Shown: one piece after another, positions 35,404 through 45,106 of the stretch | Layout: every line of letters begins with the position of its first letter | Numbering within the stretch: the first letter of the stretch is position 1 | NCBI RefSeq assembly: GCF_023145695.1 | Contig: NZ_JAJHVV010000012.1 | Coordinates: 62,001-126,000, forward strand | Length of the DNA stretch: 64,000 bases | From: Vibrio amylolyticus | GTDB lineage: Bacteria > Pseudomonadota > Gammaproteobacteria > Enterobacterales > Vibrionaceae | Direction of reading: 5' to 3' | The notes under the pieces: model-generated | Told to the model about the DNA's origin: nothing | What the model saw: only the letters and a program-made list of their open reading frames with translations | Database searches by the model: none | Program-made: the position numbers and the translations under genes

Positions 35404-36375
35404 TTACTTAAGGAAACCAAGCTCGCGCATTAGGTCGCCCATTTGCTTTTCTTGATCTTCTAGGAATGTGTAGAAGTCTTTGTCCGCTTTATAGTTGTCA
35501 ATCCAACCATTTCGGTCACGAACCACTTCCCATTGCTCTGTTTTATACATCTTAGTTAGCGCTTTGTTCCATTCGTCGATTTTCTCTTGGCTAGCGCCAG
35601 GTGCAGCGAAGAAACCACGCCAGTTAGCGAAGACAGTTTCATTACCATACTCGACTAACGTTGGGATATCTGGCGCTGCAGAAAGACGTTCAGGTGCGGT
35701 GACTGCAATGATCTTAACTTGGCCCGTTTTAGACATTTCTAGTACTTCGCCTAAACCGGTTGATAGAAGCTGTGTTTCACCAGAAAGCAGTGCCGCCATC
35801 GCTTTTCCGCCTGCATCATAGGCAATGTAACGAACTTTCTTAGCGTCAAAACCTTCGCCTTTAAATGCGGCAGCGACAACGAGGTGATCCATACTACCGC
35901 GAGCAGAGCCACCAGCGATCTTAACTTTACGAGGGTTAGACTCGAACTCTTTAACCACGTCTTCCCACGTGTTGTATGGAGAATCTACTGAAGCAACGAT
36001 AGCACCGTAGTCAGCGATAGTGGCAGCAACAGGTGTTAGGTCTCGGAAAGATTGTGGGAAAATACCCGTTAAAGAACGAACAACGATAGGGGTAGAGTTC
36101 ACCATCAACGTGTCTTCTTGACGCTCGGCTGTTTCAATAAGGTGTGCAATTGCTTTACCACCGCCGCCACCAGACAGGTTTTGGAATGATACATTTTCAA
36201 CAATGTCGGATTTAACCAGTACATCACCAGTACCACGAGCCGTCATATCCCAGCCTCCACCAGCACCACCAGGGATGATGAAGTGAATTTTTTCCAGATC
36301 AGCGGCCATCGCGCCAAAAGAGAATGAAGCTGCAATGATCGATGCTGCTAGTGTTGGTTTTAATACTTTAAACAT
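35404..36375 (-). CDS. tctC: Tripartite tricarboxylate transporter, solute-binding protein TctC
   Basis: This 323-residue periplasmic protein has a signal peptide cut at AMA-ADLEK. The Bug/TctC fold follows, with IHFIIPGGAGGGWDMTARGTG, which holds the ligand-binding glycine-rich loop, and later PYNTWEDVVKEF and NWRGFFAAPGAS, all typical. It captures a carboxylate substrate and delivers it to TctAB. It is the first gene of the operon. No TctDE two-component genes are visible nearby, so the inducer system is not in this window. Confidence 0.92.
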   Translation of the reverse strand: MFKVLKPTLAASIIAASFSFGAMAADLEKIHFIIPGGAGGGWDMTARGTGDVLVKSDIVENVSFQNLSGGGGGKAIAHLIETAERQEDTLMVNSTPIVVRSLTGIFPQSFRDLTPVAATIADYGAIVASVDSPYNTWEDVVKEFESNPRKVKIAGGSARGSMDHLVVAAAFKGEGFDAKKVRYIAYDAGGKAMAALLSGETQLLSTGLGEVLEMSKTGQVKIIAVTAPERLSAAPDIPTLVEYGNETVFANWRGFFAAPGASQEKIDEWNKALTKMYKTEQWEVVRDRNGWIDNYKADKDFYTFLEDQEKQMGDLMRELGFLK

Positions 36376-36606
36376 GTTTCACGTTCCTTATGTAGGCGCA
36401 CAAATCGAAATAGATAAGTGCTTATCGTTATGTTTTCTTCTACATCGTTAGGAGGAATAACAATGAAGATGTCATTGAGGTTACGTGTATGTTAATTTTT
36501 TGTCTGTAATGTGGGGATAAAAAGAATATTGGTCATTTAGAGGGTTTTGTTCATAAAGTTCACGCGTTGGAAGGCTCTGCTTCAGGAGGCGTCTTTGCAT
36601 AAGTAT

Positions 36607-36630
36607 TTAGGTATTAGGTATTAGGTATTA
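36607..36630. repeat. Short tandem repeat of the heptamer TTAGGTA
   Basis: About three and a half copies of a 7-base unit lie in the gap between the tctC gene and the T6SS kinase gene. Slippage could change copy number; no function is apparent. Confidence 0.7.
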
Positions 36631-36666
36631 AGTTAAAAGCGAGCTATTAGCAGATCGCGGATGAAT

Positions 36667-37413
36667 CTAATTAGTAATCATGACTTGATAACGACTCGGT
36701 ACAAGAAAGGAGGGGATGCCTTGCGGAGGATGTGAACGTTGGAGTGCCTCAGATAGTACTAAGAGCGTCTGAGCAATAGAATACCAATCATTGTCGATTG
36801 AGCTAACCTGACCGATATTAGGTGTAGCTAGGCTTTCGTTGGTTTTAGCATAACGCTGACTAAGGAACTGAAACGGTAATGAATGCATTTCAGTTCCAAT
36901 TGGTGTAATGGTCGAAAAATCAAGGAGTAGGACCTTTTGGGATGAAGTAATTAAAATATTACTCGGCTTAATATCGCCATGAACAAAACCAAATTTATGA
37001 AGGGTGCTAATGGCAAGTTCAAGTGATTCTAGCCACTTGTTTGCCACTAGATTTCCACGTAAATCGTGGCCTACATTGATGATATATTCTGAGACTGTTT
37101 GACCACAGATATAAGGCAGTATTAACCAATCTATTTGCTTGTCGCTGCCATATTCAATGACAGGAGACCAAAAGTCAGAAGCAACTCGAGTGAGGAATTC
37201 AGCGCTTTGCTTCAGCCCATATCGACTAGGAAGCGAAGCACCAAATTTGATGATAACGTCGCCATGCTCAAGAGAGGAGGCGAGGTATACGTGCTCGCGA
37301 TAAGCACGTTTAAATCGATAACCTGACGAAATAAGCCGCTCTGCTGTTTTTCTATATCGCTCGTTAACTAAACTCGCCAAAGGGGTCTCCTGAGTATCGT
37401 AAGTGATGATCAA
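36667..37413 (-). CDS. T6SS-linked Ser/Thr protein kinase, minimal form
   Basis: This 248-residue cytosolic protein has the kinase elements without a glycine-rich loop of normal form. Candidate ATP-binding lysine is K56 (VIIKFG), the catalytic loop is HGDIKPSNILI with D147 and N152, and the metal-binding DFG is replaced by DFS at 165-167. It has no membrane helix or sensor domain, unlike PpkA. It is the last gene of the T6SS operon, 49 bases after tssM. In known systems a Ser/Thr kinase phosphorylates the FHA protein to switch the machine on; an FHA gene is present at 44007-44972. No PppA-type phosphatase gene is visible. Confidence 0.8.
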   Translation of the reverse strand: MIITYDTQETPLASLVNERYRKTAERLISSGYRFKRAYREHVYLASSLEHGDVIIKFGASLPSRYGLKQSAEFLTRVASDFWSPVIEYGSDKQIDWLILPYICGQTVSEYIINVGHDLRGNLVANKWLESLELAISTLHKFGFVHGDIKPSNILITSSQKVLLLDFSTITPIGTEMHSLPFQFLSQRYAKTNESLATPNIGQVSSIDNDWYSIAQTLLVLSEALQRSHPPQGIPSFLVPSRYQVMITN

Positions 37414-37462
37414 TAATCATCAGCCCAAGGCTAAAACTAAAGTTGAAGCTTGCGTCTTAAAT

Positions 37463-40400
37463 CTATATTGCACTCGGTAGAGAAAATCCGGCAAAAAAAC
37501 CGGGGACAAATGGATTAACTTGCCCTTGTGTTCGGATTGCAATGGTGACTTTACTATCATCATAATTAAACTGAATTTGAGTTTTCTGAGAGGTTGCAGA
37601 TTTCACTCTTGGTTCGATTAACCTAAACCAATTCCAGTTACCCGAGAACTCTTCTTGAGCGACCGATTGGGCCTGAGCGCTCAATTTAACGCCCAGAGCA
37701 TCTTCAAGTTGTTCGGCACCAGCCCAGGTGTGCTGGCTCCAGAACGTAGGTCCGTGTCGATAGGTGAAAATTGTTTTCTGGTTCGTAATGGCAAATTCTG
37801 TAAGATCAGGGGTCATATCTACTGCTTTTATCTGGAACTGAACTGAAATTTTGCTAGGGTCTGCCAAAAATAGAGCTTGTTGAATGTCTTTTGCCTTACT
37901 GACCATTTGCCATAAATCAGGATCTAGCGCTAAACCTGAGCTTGGTAATAACCCCGCTAAGAATGGACTTGCGTTGTCCGAAGTAGTGAACATTTTTAAT
38001 TTGGTTGCATAAAAGGTATCGAAGATACCGTTATTTGAGAAGAAGGCGAATACGTCGGCAACACTCGCATCATTTGTCGACTTTTTGTTAAACGGATAGA
38101 ACGCAGCCAGGGTATTTTGGTATGGCTGATAGACCTCAGAAGTCCATGAACTGTTTAGGTACTCATGGGTCAGTGATAGCAACATTTCATTACTTTGATT
38201 GCTTATCTCATTTAGCACCTTTTTCATTAAATCTGGTTGCTCAGAAGCAATATTGGCCATGGTAGATATTGGGTTGTCGGCCTTCAATGACGCAGACAAA
38301 GTCTGAAAAGCAAGCGTTTGAGGCTCATTGCTTTTATAGAATTTATCAAGCCAAGCATAGCTATTTTCGATTGCAGTGAGTACAGAATCAATCGGTTTAT
38401 TATTTGCTTTGTCAGGTGTCACTAACGTGTGAATTGACGCAAAGGCGAGTGATATCTGACGCGCAGACTCTGTTTTATCTGAGTCTTGTTCAGGAATAAC
38501 GTCTTGATCATCAGTCACAGGAGGAGACTCAATTTCAACTGATGTGTATTTGGCAAGTGTTGTGTAGAGCTGAGAGAGTGGGTTTTCACTAGGGGTTGCC
38601 AATAAAGTCACTACTCGATGCAATTCACTAGGCTCAGTAATTGAGTTAGCTTGTATATTTTGCACTACTGAGCGCCAGTAGTTGATGTAATCTTGTTGAT
38701 ACATCTGTTTTAAGTCGCGGCTGATACGATACATCTCTAGGGCACTTGGCGCAGAGCCAGCAATGCCTTGATAGGCATCAATAGCTTCTTTTACTAGTGC
38801 TGACTCAACAGAAAGATCAATTTCATTAAAACCAGAAGGTGTGTAAATGTACGGTACCAAATAACCAACGAATTGAGGGGAGAAGCTGAAAACTTGATCG
38901 AAATTACTGCCGAGTTCGCTACTAATATCGACTCTTTTTGAGAACTTATCAAGGTTGACAATATGCTCATAAAGGAGCATTTCGACCCCAGTTTGGTTAA
39001 TGACCTTTTTTGCCAGTGATTCCAGACCAACATTAGGTTTTACTGGAATCAAATTCTGATCAAAAACGTCGTTAAGTAATCGAGATAATTGGGCTGTATT
39101 TACATTGTCGGCCTCTCCTTGCTCTTGGAGGGTATGAATGAAATAGCTTTTTAGCTCATCAACGTTGGTTCGATTTGGATTGAATAAAAGGCGATAATTA
39201 TTGAGTAATGTGAGTGTTTTTGATTGGTCTTCTAGGTTGACGTAAACAAATAAGTCTTTTTCTAGGGTATTCTCCATAGAAGGAATAAGAACCTGTTTCA
39301 ACTCATTAAAATACGCGCTTTCTACCTCTTCTTTTATTGAGGGGTTAGGTAAAAAAGGTAAGCTATACCATGGCTTTGGTTCAGTATATAGAGCGTAAAT
39401 ACGATATAGGGAATACAAATTAGGCACGTTATCTGCCATGTTTTCAATATCATAAGGAGAGGCGGATATTGCCTCTTTATAACGTTCTAAAAGTTGGTCA
39501 GCTCTTAGTTCACGTTGGCTTTGGTCATCGAAATTGAACTTAATGAGTGTGAGAGTCGCGACTAATATACCGGCCCAAAAAAGGCTATAAAATGTTTGAG
39601 CGAGCAATAGGGTATTTTCACGGCGCTTGTTAACCCCAACAAGTTCTTGCTCGTTAAGTACGACATGCGTCATTAAGTGTTGCGAGAAAAGGGTTTGATT
39701 CACTGGGATTTGAGGATGATAAAAGTACTCATCATTTCCTAGTGAATGGTTAACAACACTGGCCAAAATGTCTTTTTGGTTCTGCTCAGTACCGTTATGG
39801 GTAAAATAGAAGCCTCGAAATTGAAGTCCATCACTTAGCTGCTCACCCCGATATAATCGCTGCAGAAACAGCCATAAATGCTGTTTTAACAAGCCAAATT
39901 GAAAAGGTGCTGAGACAATCGAATTTCTAAATTCTTGGTTGAGTTGATTTCCCAATGCCGTATTTACGTTGCTAATGAGTTGGCTTGTTAGGTGATCAAA
40001 CTCATCGTAAAACCACTGTGCATCGATGCCACCATGTTGTTGATATGGCGAGGTAGCACCAAGAACATCATTACGCTTAGACTCATCAAACGACGAGAAA
40101 AACTGACAAAAATCACTGATACTCCCCATGTTCGTAATGACATTATAAATGGGTAGATTCAAGCCAAAAGTGTAGTTGAAGGTCTGTAACGTTGACTTTA
40201 GTTCATCGGCTTTTTGCGTTACTTGTTCTTCATTGGTTAAGACCGTTGAAATATCAGTTGCAAGTAGCAGGCCATTAATCGCTTGACGGGGACGCCACTT
40301 ATTTAAACATTTACACAGTGTCTTGATATATTCAGGGTGCTGATCTTCCCCCAAACTGATCGACATGAGTATTGAATGCTCACTTTGCCAAAATAGAATT

Positions 40401-40846
40401 GGGAATTCTATATCATTACCAAAGTCATCGAGCTTATAAGCTTCGTAACCCATCTGACTGATGATTCGTTTATCTTCTTTAGGGTCTTGGCTAAGAAAGA
40501 AATATATTGGAAGATCATAACGACTTAAGCGCATCTTTTTGCGGTTTTGCAATTTCATCATGCGATAAAAGTGAGTAACCAACAGCTTTTGGCGCTTCTT
40601 CAACAAGATCTTATCTTGGTTGTTAGTTGGGGCTTTCTTTTTCGAGCGAGAGAGTAACCAATAGCTAATTAAGCCAGTAATAAGAGACAGCAGCATGCTG
40701 ATAGAAATGACGGCAACCATATGTGCCATCAAATCCAGCCCCCAGGCTGTTGCTCCACAGAGACAGAATATGAGCAATGAAAAGCAGAGCGAGATAACGA
40801 TACGCTGAGATTTACTGTATTTTGGTGATGATTTCGTATCAGGCAT
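37463..40846 (-). CDS. tssM: TssM (IcmF-like) T6SS membrane complex subunit, Walker A lost
   Basis: TssM spans the inner membrane and reaches the outer-membrane TssJ through its periplasmic part. The 1127 residues include two N-terminal helices (about 16-36 and 44-64), a cytosolic domain, a third helix near residue 420 and a large periplasmic region. The C-terminal beta-domain (NWNWFRLIEPRVKSATSQK, then PFVPGFFAGFSLP) is typical. At the place where many TssM proteins carry G-x-x-G-x-GKT the sequence is PIYFFLSQDPKEDKRII at about 113-129, and no D-T-A-G Walker B follows. It therefore should not bind ATP. It lies downstream of tssL. Confidence 0.92.
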   Translation of the reverse strand: MPDTKSSPKYSKSQRIVISLCFSLLIFCLCGATAWGLDLMAHMVAVISISMLLSLITGLISYWLLSRSKKKAPTNNQDKILLKKRQKLLVTHFYRMMKLQNRKKMRLSRYDLPIYFFLSQDPKEDKRIISQMGYEAYKLDDFGNDIEFPILFWQSEHSILMSISLGEDQHPEYIKTLCKCLNKWRPRQAINGLLLATDISTVLTNEEQVTQKADELKSTLQTFNYTFGLNLPIYNVITNMGSISDFCQFFSSFDESKRNDVLGATSPYQQHGGIDAQWFYDEFDHLTSQLISNVNTALGNQLNQEFRNSIVSAPFQFGLLKQHLWLFLQRLYRGEQLSDGLQFRGFYFTHNGTEQNQKDILASVVNHSLGNDEYFYHPQIPVNQTLFSQHLMTHVVLNEQELVGVNKRRENTLLLAQTFYSLFWAGILVATLTLIKFNFDDQSQRELRADQLLERYKEAISASPYDIENMADNVPNLYSLYRIYALYTEPKPWYSLPFLPNPSIKEEVESAYFNELKQVLIPSMENTLEKDLFVYVNLEDQSKTLTLLNNYRLLFNPNRTNVDELKSYFIHTLQEQGEADNVNTAQLSRLLNDVFDQNLIPVKPNVGLESLAKKVINQTGVEMLLYEHIVNLDKFSKRVDISSELGSNFDQVFSFSPQFVGYLVPYIYTPSGFNEIDLSVESALVKEAIDAYQGIAGSAPSALEMYRISRDLKQMYQQDYINYWRSVVQNIQANSITEPSELHRVVTLLATPSENPLSQLYTTLAKYTSVEIESPPVTDDQDVIPEQDSDKTESARQISLAFASIHTLVTPDKANNKPIDSVLTAIENSYAWLDKFYKSNEPQTLAFQTLSASLKADNPISTMANIASEQPDLMKKVLNEISNQSNEMLLSLTHEYLNSSWTSEVYQPYQNTLAAFYPFNKKSTNDASVADVFAFFSNNGIFDTFYATKLKMFTTSDNASPFLAGLLPSSGLALDPDLWQMVSKAKDIQQALFLADPSKISVQFQIKAVDMTPDLTEFAITNQKTIFTYRHGPTFWSQHTWAGAEQLEDALGVKLSAQAQSVAQEEFSGNWNWFRLIEPRVKSATSQKTQIQFNYDDSKVTIAIRTQGQVNPFVPGFFAGFSLPSAI

Positions 40847-40871
40847 AATAGAAATACTTCATCCTTAAAAG

Positions 40872-42083
40872 TTATTGTTCATTTTTGACAATGATGGCGT
40901 TGATACTGTCATTACTTTGATACCACTGCTTAATTGATTTCGCTTGTGTGGACGATGTGGTACGGACAATTACTCGAAAATAGCTTTTATATTCATCAAT
41001 AAGCGGCTCAAAGCTCGAGGGCGATAACTGTTTAATAAAAGCCGCCGCGTTCTCTTTAGATGAAAACGTAGCCAGTTGGACTAACCAAGGGATTTCACTG
41101 CTCGTGCTTTGATCCAAAACAGTGCTCGAAGAATTGTTAAGGTTTGCTGTGCTAGCGTTAACTGGACGTTGCTCTACCTTAGCGGGTATTAACCCCCCCG
41201 TTGGTTGTTCCAGATCATCGTCAGTGCTGATGTAAATAATATCGCTAGCTTGACTTGAGAGTATGTATCGCTGACTAAAGTCGTCTAAATAGGCAAAATC
41301 TCTAGCCCGTTGGGGGTGAGTTTCATTATACCAATACTGTGTTAGCCCAACGCTAGTGATAATGAGTATGAGGTAGAAAAGAGTAGATATGACGTAACGG
41401 CTTTTTCGGGCCGGCTTCCGTACTTTTGGCAATGATACTTTGGTGTGACAATAGATATGACTAGATTGTCGATATTGACTGATCAGCTGCTCCAGTTGGT
41501 GGATAGACGCTTTAAGCTGATCGCTTCCATGCTCACGATATTGACCTTTAAACCCGATGCTTACAAAGATATAAATAATCTCAATAAGATCGATCATTTT
41601 GTGTGGTTGACGGATAGCTTTTTCAGTCACATTGAAAAACAGCTCACCACCATTTCTCATCCCAAATAGCTCACTGAGTAGTGTTTTGTTTTCCCAACCT
41701 TTCTTTTCTCCCCAATCGGTATAGATAATCAATTCATCAATAACGACCGCATAGAGAAAGCAAAGTTTATCGATAACAGCAACAGGGTAGGTGAGTTGAT
41801 TGGCGCTCTCTTTGACGTTATTAATCTCTTGAATGATCTCTTCTCTTAATGAGGTGAGATCGTAAGGTTCAGGCATGGTTGATATTTTAAGGACGGTCGC
41901 CAAAAGAGGGCTACTGATGTTCAATAGCTGGTTTTCCGCCTTATCGAAATGTTGCAAAAAGGCAGCTTGATTTGAGTCGGAGTGAATAGGGATGTGCTTT
42001 ACTGGAGTATCAACATCCTCAGGCTTTGAAAAAGTCTGATTCGATTTGTCCCAAACAAGCGTATCTTCGTCAACAAATTCCAT
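40872..42083 (-). CDS. tssL: TssL (DotU/IcmH-like) with C-terminal SPOR domain
   Basis: This 403-residue inner-membrane protein of the T6SS membrane complex has a cytosolic DotU domain at residues 50-215 (SPLLATVLKIS, LCFLYAVVIDELIIYTDWG, FFNVTEKAIRQPHKMIDLIE, YIFVSIGFKGQYRE). One helix at about 230-250 anchors it. The periplasmic tail is disordered, then residues 332-402 (PWLVQLATFSSKENAAAFI and YFRVIVRTT) form a SPOR-like peptidoglycan-binding domain. Extended TssL proteins usually have an OmpA-like domain for this purpose, so SPOR is a variation on the same anchoring job. It lies 4 bases after tssK. Confidence 0.92.
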   Translation of the reverse strand: MEFVDEDTLVWDKSNQTFSKPEDVDTPVKHIPIHSDSNQAAFLQHFDKAENQLLNISSPLLATVLKISTMPEPYDLTSLREEIIQEINNVKESANQLTYPVAVIDKLCFLYAVVIDELIIYTDWGEKKGWENKTLLSELFGMRNGGELFFNVTEKAIRQPHKMIDLIEIIYIFVSIGFKGQYREHGSDQLKASIHQLEQLISQYRQSSHIYCHTKVSLPKVRKPARKSRYVISTLFYLILIITSVGLTQYWYNETHPQRARDFAYLDDFSQRYILSSQASDIIYISTDDDLEQPTGGLIPAKVEQRPVNASTANLNNSSSTVLDQSTSSEIPWLVQLATFSSKENAAAFIKQLSPSSFEPLIDEYKSYFRVIVRTTSSTQAKSIKQWYQSNDSINAIIVKNEQ

Positions 42084-42087
42084 ATCG

Positions 42088-43419
42088 TTACCTTAACGCG
42101 TATAGCACAGCTTCAAGCTCGGTGATGCGAGCGTCAACATGCATCGCCAACGCATCACGATTATCCAACATCTCAGTCCAACTCTTATCGAGTGTATCAA
42201 TCTCAAAATAGGAAACCCCTTGAATAGGCTTAAGTTCACTCGGTGCAATCGGGAGAGGTTTGATCGTGATACCTGATAGGGAATTTCTAACGATATCAAC
42301 AATGCGAGTATTGCTGCTGAGTTTTGCTGAAACGGGGAATAGCTCATTAAGATCACTGCTATTAATATTGGATTTAACGCTAAGCACTAAGCGTCTGTTT
42401 GCCACCGCAGAGGTATCTTTAATGATGGTTCTTAGTAATCGACGTTTCTCAAATAGCGACATATCCCAGTGGTATTCTAAAACAGAGTCTTGTTGTACCA
42501 GTGTGAGCATATTCCTTAGATTTGAAAATAATGGATTAAAGCATTCATAAAGGTCGTGCTGGCTTAACGGTTTACAGCTGTCTGGTAATGCAGGCGTCAG
42601 TGCCAATATTTGAGCTTCAAACTGTTTTAATTGGCTATATAGTTCATGTGTTTGAAGCTTTGGATTAGCGATAGTGAGATCAAACCACGGCAGCCAGGTA
42701 TTGAGTACCTGAAGCCAAAGGTAATCTTGCATCATTGACTGAGTACTTTTTTGACCTTGTCCTGCCTGTATACGCTTAATCAAATTGGTTGCACGATTAT
42801 TGATTAACGCGTGGATCTCTTTAATTCGTTCGATAAGCAGTTGAGAAGCGCCATAATGAAGGCTTGCTGGAATAAACGAACGGTCAAGAATGACATCACC
42901 AGCCTCACTGCATTCCAATACCTTTGCTACAGGGATTAGCGTAAACCCTGATACATCATCGGTATTGAGCTTCAAGCTTATATTGAGTGAAGCAACATCG
43001 ATTTCTACGTTGGCATTTTCAGACGTTGATGTATCAAACACATTAATCGCATGAGTCAGATAACGGCTTTGATCGCTATTTTTTTGGCCATAATCATTGT
43101 TGCCTTGAAGAGATATTGGCAAAGCCAAATAGACAACTGTTTCAATACTCCCCTGAGGGATATCGATGACAACTTCATGTAGAAGATCAAAATGGGTTCC
43201 GTCTGGGAACAGTCCGCAGCAGTGCGCGACGGATAGCTTACCTATTTTTAATAAGTCATGATTAATAACTAACTCGGTGACACCGTAAAATGGTGCGATG
43301 CCTGCTAGGGTTTCAACATTTTGGCGAATATAATTTTGTACGTATCGATCCTGCTGTTGAAAGTGCTGAGGAGCAATAAACATACCTTCTTGCCATACTA
43401 CTTTTTTAAATGCGTCCAC
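42088..43419 (-). CDS. tssK: TssK, T6SS baseplate-to-membrane connector
   Basis: This 443-residue protein opens with FKKVVWQEGMFIAPQHFQQQDRY, the invariant TssK start. PFYGVTELVINHDLL and the central helical bundle with AALLL-like patterns follow, and the C-terminal domain ends FEIDTLDKSWTEMLDNRDAL. TssK forms trimers that join the baseplate wedge to TssL and TssM at the membrane. It is followed immediately by tssL. Confidence 0.95.
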   Translation of the reverse strand: MDAFKKVVWQEGMFIAPQHFQQQDRYVQNYIRQNVETLAGIAPFYGVTELVINHDLLKIGKLSVAHCCGLFPDGTHFDLLHEVVIDIPQGSIETVVYLALPISLQGNNDYGQKNSDQSRYLTHAINVFDTSTSENANVEIDVASLNISLKLNTDDVSGFTLIPVAKVLECSEAGDVILDRSFIPASLHYGASQLLIERIKEIHALINNRATNLIKRIQAGQGQKSTQSMMQDYLWLQVLNTWLPWFDLTIANPKLQTHELYSQLKQFEAQILALTPALPDSCKPLSQHDLYECFNPLFSNLRNMLTLVQQDSVLEYHWDMSLFEKRRLLRTIIKDTSAVANRRLVLSVKSNINSSDLNELFPVSAKLSSNTRIVDIVRNSLSGITIKPLPIAPSELKPIQGVSYFEIDTLDKSWTEMLDNRDALAMHVDARITELEAVLYALR

Positions 43420-43533
43420 GATATTTCCCTATGTTCGAATGTCCTAACGCTCTAGTTTTTGTTCTTATTTTCGCAGAAGTTTTTAATTTAAGAGCCACGT
43501 TGAAAACACGAATTCTCATGATTTATTTTCTGA

Positions 43534-44010
43534 TTACCACCAGCCAGTATCCGGGGTGATGACTTCAAATTCTGCTTTATTTCCGGTTAAGTTAAGTTGT
43601 AAATATTGTTCTTCTTCACTGGGTAATACACTCACAACTTTAGGTTCGCTTTGCTGATAATTGGCATACTCGACAAGTACGGCCAAAAAGAGTGTGTTTT
43701 TATTAATGTCGATATCGATGATGTTGCTGCTGTTCGGCATGACAATCGATAGCACTTGTTTTGAGATAAGACTGCTTGAAAGAACTTGCTCGTCTTGGGT
43801 ATAAAGCTCAATAAAGGGAGCTTGCAAAAATACTTGTTTCTCATTCAATTGATAAAGTCTAACCACGACAGGGTTGGCTTTACTTGTTGCTGATGGATTA
43901 ATGGTATCGTCAGCCTTGACAGCAAAATTATGCGTTGTATACGTGGGCACGGGATCAGAAGAGCAACCGAGCATAAACATCGCGATAAGTCCTAACCACC
44001 ACGCCTTCAA
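43534..44010 (-). CDS. tssJ: TssJ outer-membrane lipoprotein
   Basis: This 158-residue protein has the lipobox MLGC with the acylated C16. The transthyretin-like beta-sandwich follows (NPVVVRLYQLNEKQVFLQAPF, then SIVMPNSSNIIDIDI and LFLAVLVEYA). Those are the standard positions of the TssJ domain, including the loop that contacts the TssM periplasmic part. It overlaps the FHA gene by 4 bases and is followed after 114 bases by tssK. Confidence 0.92.
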   Translation of the reverse strand: MKAWWLGLIAMFMLGCSSDPVPTYTTHNFAVKADDTINPSATSKANPVVVRLYQLNEKQVFLQAPFIELYTQDEQVLSSSLISKQVLSIVMPNSSNIIDIDINKNTLFLAVLVEYANYQQSEPKVVSVLPSEEEQYLQLNLTGNKAEFEVITPDTGWW

Positions 44011-44972
44011 TTTTCCTCTCCTTGTTTTTGCATGTTTTCCATAAACAACGCTTTGAATTGACGACGAAATTCCCCGTTATCTTTTCTATGTTCAAAGTGT
44101 TTAGTATAGATTCGCCAGTACTTCTTCTCTTTGCTAGTGAACAGACCGTTAGATAGGTAGCTACTAAATTGATGCTCTAATTGCTCAGGGCAAAACTCAT
44201 TAAGAAACTGATCGACTGTCTTTTCTAGCGCTTCGAACAGAGCGTCATGTTGAAGAGGAGGGTTGCGTAAATATTGTTGGTTTTTCTCTGTCAGTGATAC
44301 CAGTTTATTCAGGGTTTCTTCTAATTGAGGGGACCCAGAATTGTTAGCAATCGGCAAGTACTCAAGATCTGATGTTGAAGCGTCGATCTCATCATGGCTC
44401 ACTTCATCAATTTCGACTTGAGACGCAACGTCAATATGAGGCTCAATTTCCTCTGGAGAAAAATCTTCAAATGGATCGGAAGAGAATGGGTCATCCACTA
44501 GGACGTTAGTTTGTGAAAAGCTCGCGTTATTTTTAGCTGCGGGTGGTTCACTAACTTGGTCGAGAAAATCCACATCATCATCTTTTAGGTTGAGTGAAAA
44601 TGCAGGCTCGTTAAACGTATCGTCCTTATCATCAATTGAAGAGGTGCTATTACTGCTCATTAAGGTACTAACGAGCATCGTATATTTTTCAACGACAAGG
44701 ATATCTCCATCGTTTAGGAGGTAATCTTTACCGGAAATAAGCGGTTTATCATTGAGCGAGGCTTGGTTCTTTCCTTGATTAGAGACGATATAGCCTTTGT
44801 TGCTAAGGGTAATACGACCATGAACACGAGATATGCGTTTGCTTTGATCCGGTAACGCAATATCACAAGAAGGAGAGCGTCCAAATTCGCCTCCACTTTC
44901 AGGTAAGTAGATAACGCGAGATGTGACGACTTCTTCGTCTGGTATTGAAATTAAGTGAACACTAATAGTCAT
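44007..44972 (-). CDS. tagH: T6SS FHA-domain protein (TagH-like)
   Basis: The 321 residues start with a forkhead-associated domain: GEFGRSPSCDIALPD with the phosphothreonine-contacting G31-R32, then ISRVHGRI with S48 and H51, and GYIVSNQGKNQASLND. A long acidic linker (about residues 105-215) rich in Asp, Ser and Glu follows. The last 100 residues (LEKTVDQFLNEFCPEQLEHQ, KKYWRIYTKHFEHRKDN) are the T6SS FHA C-terminal domain. In the Fha1 system phosphorylation by a Ser/Thr kinase enables binding and activates secretion. A kinase gene is the last of this operon. Confidence 0.9.
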   Translation of the reverse strand: MTISVHLISIPDEEVVTSRVIYLPESGGEFGRSPSCDIALPDQSKRISRVHGRITLSNKGYIVSNQGKNQASLNDKPLISGKDYLLNDGDILVVEKYTMLVSTLMSSNSTSSIDDKDDTFNEPAFSLNLKDDDVDFLDQVSEPPAAKNNASFSQTNVLVDDPFSSDPFEDFSPEEIEPHIDVASQVEIDEVSHDEIDASTSDLEYLPIANNSGSPQLEETLNKLVSLTEKNQQYLRNPPLQHDALFEALEKTVDQFLNEFCPEQLEHQFSSYLSNGLFTSKEKKYWRIYTKHFEHRKDNGEFRRQFKALFMENMQKQGEEN

Positions 44973-45106
44973 TAGTACTGTCTCTCATTAATCACTGCTC
45001 TTCATATACAAATATCTCTTACTGATTTGAATGGCTTTTACAGTCCGCCAATAATTACTTGTTACTTTCATTTAGCTAAAGCGTTGAAAATTGTGCATCA
45101 ATACTG

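Noticed and set aside
33001..36666. Possible tctDE two-component regulator near tctCBA
   Set aside because: No sensor kinase or response regulator gene is present on either strand here.
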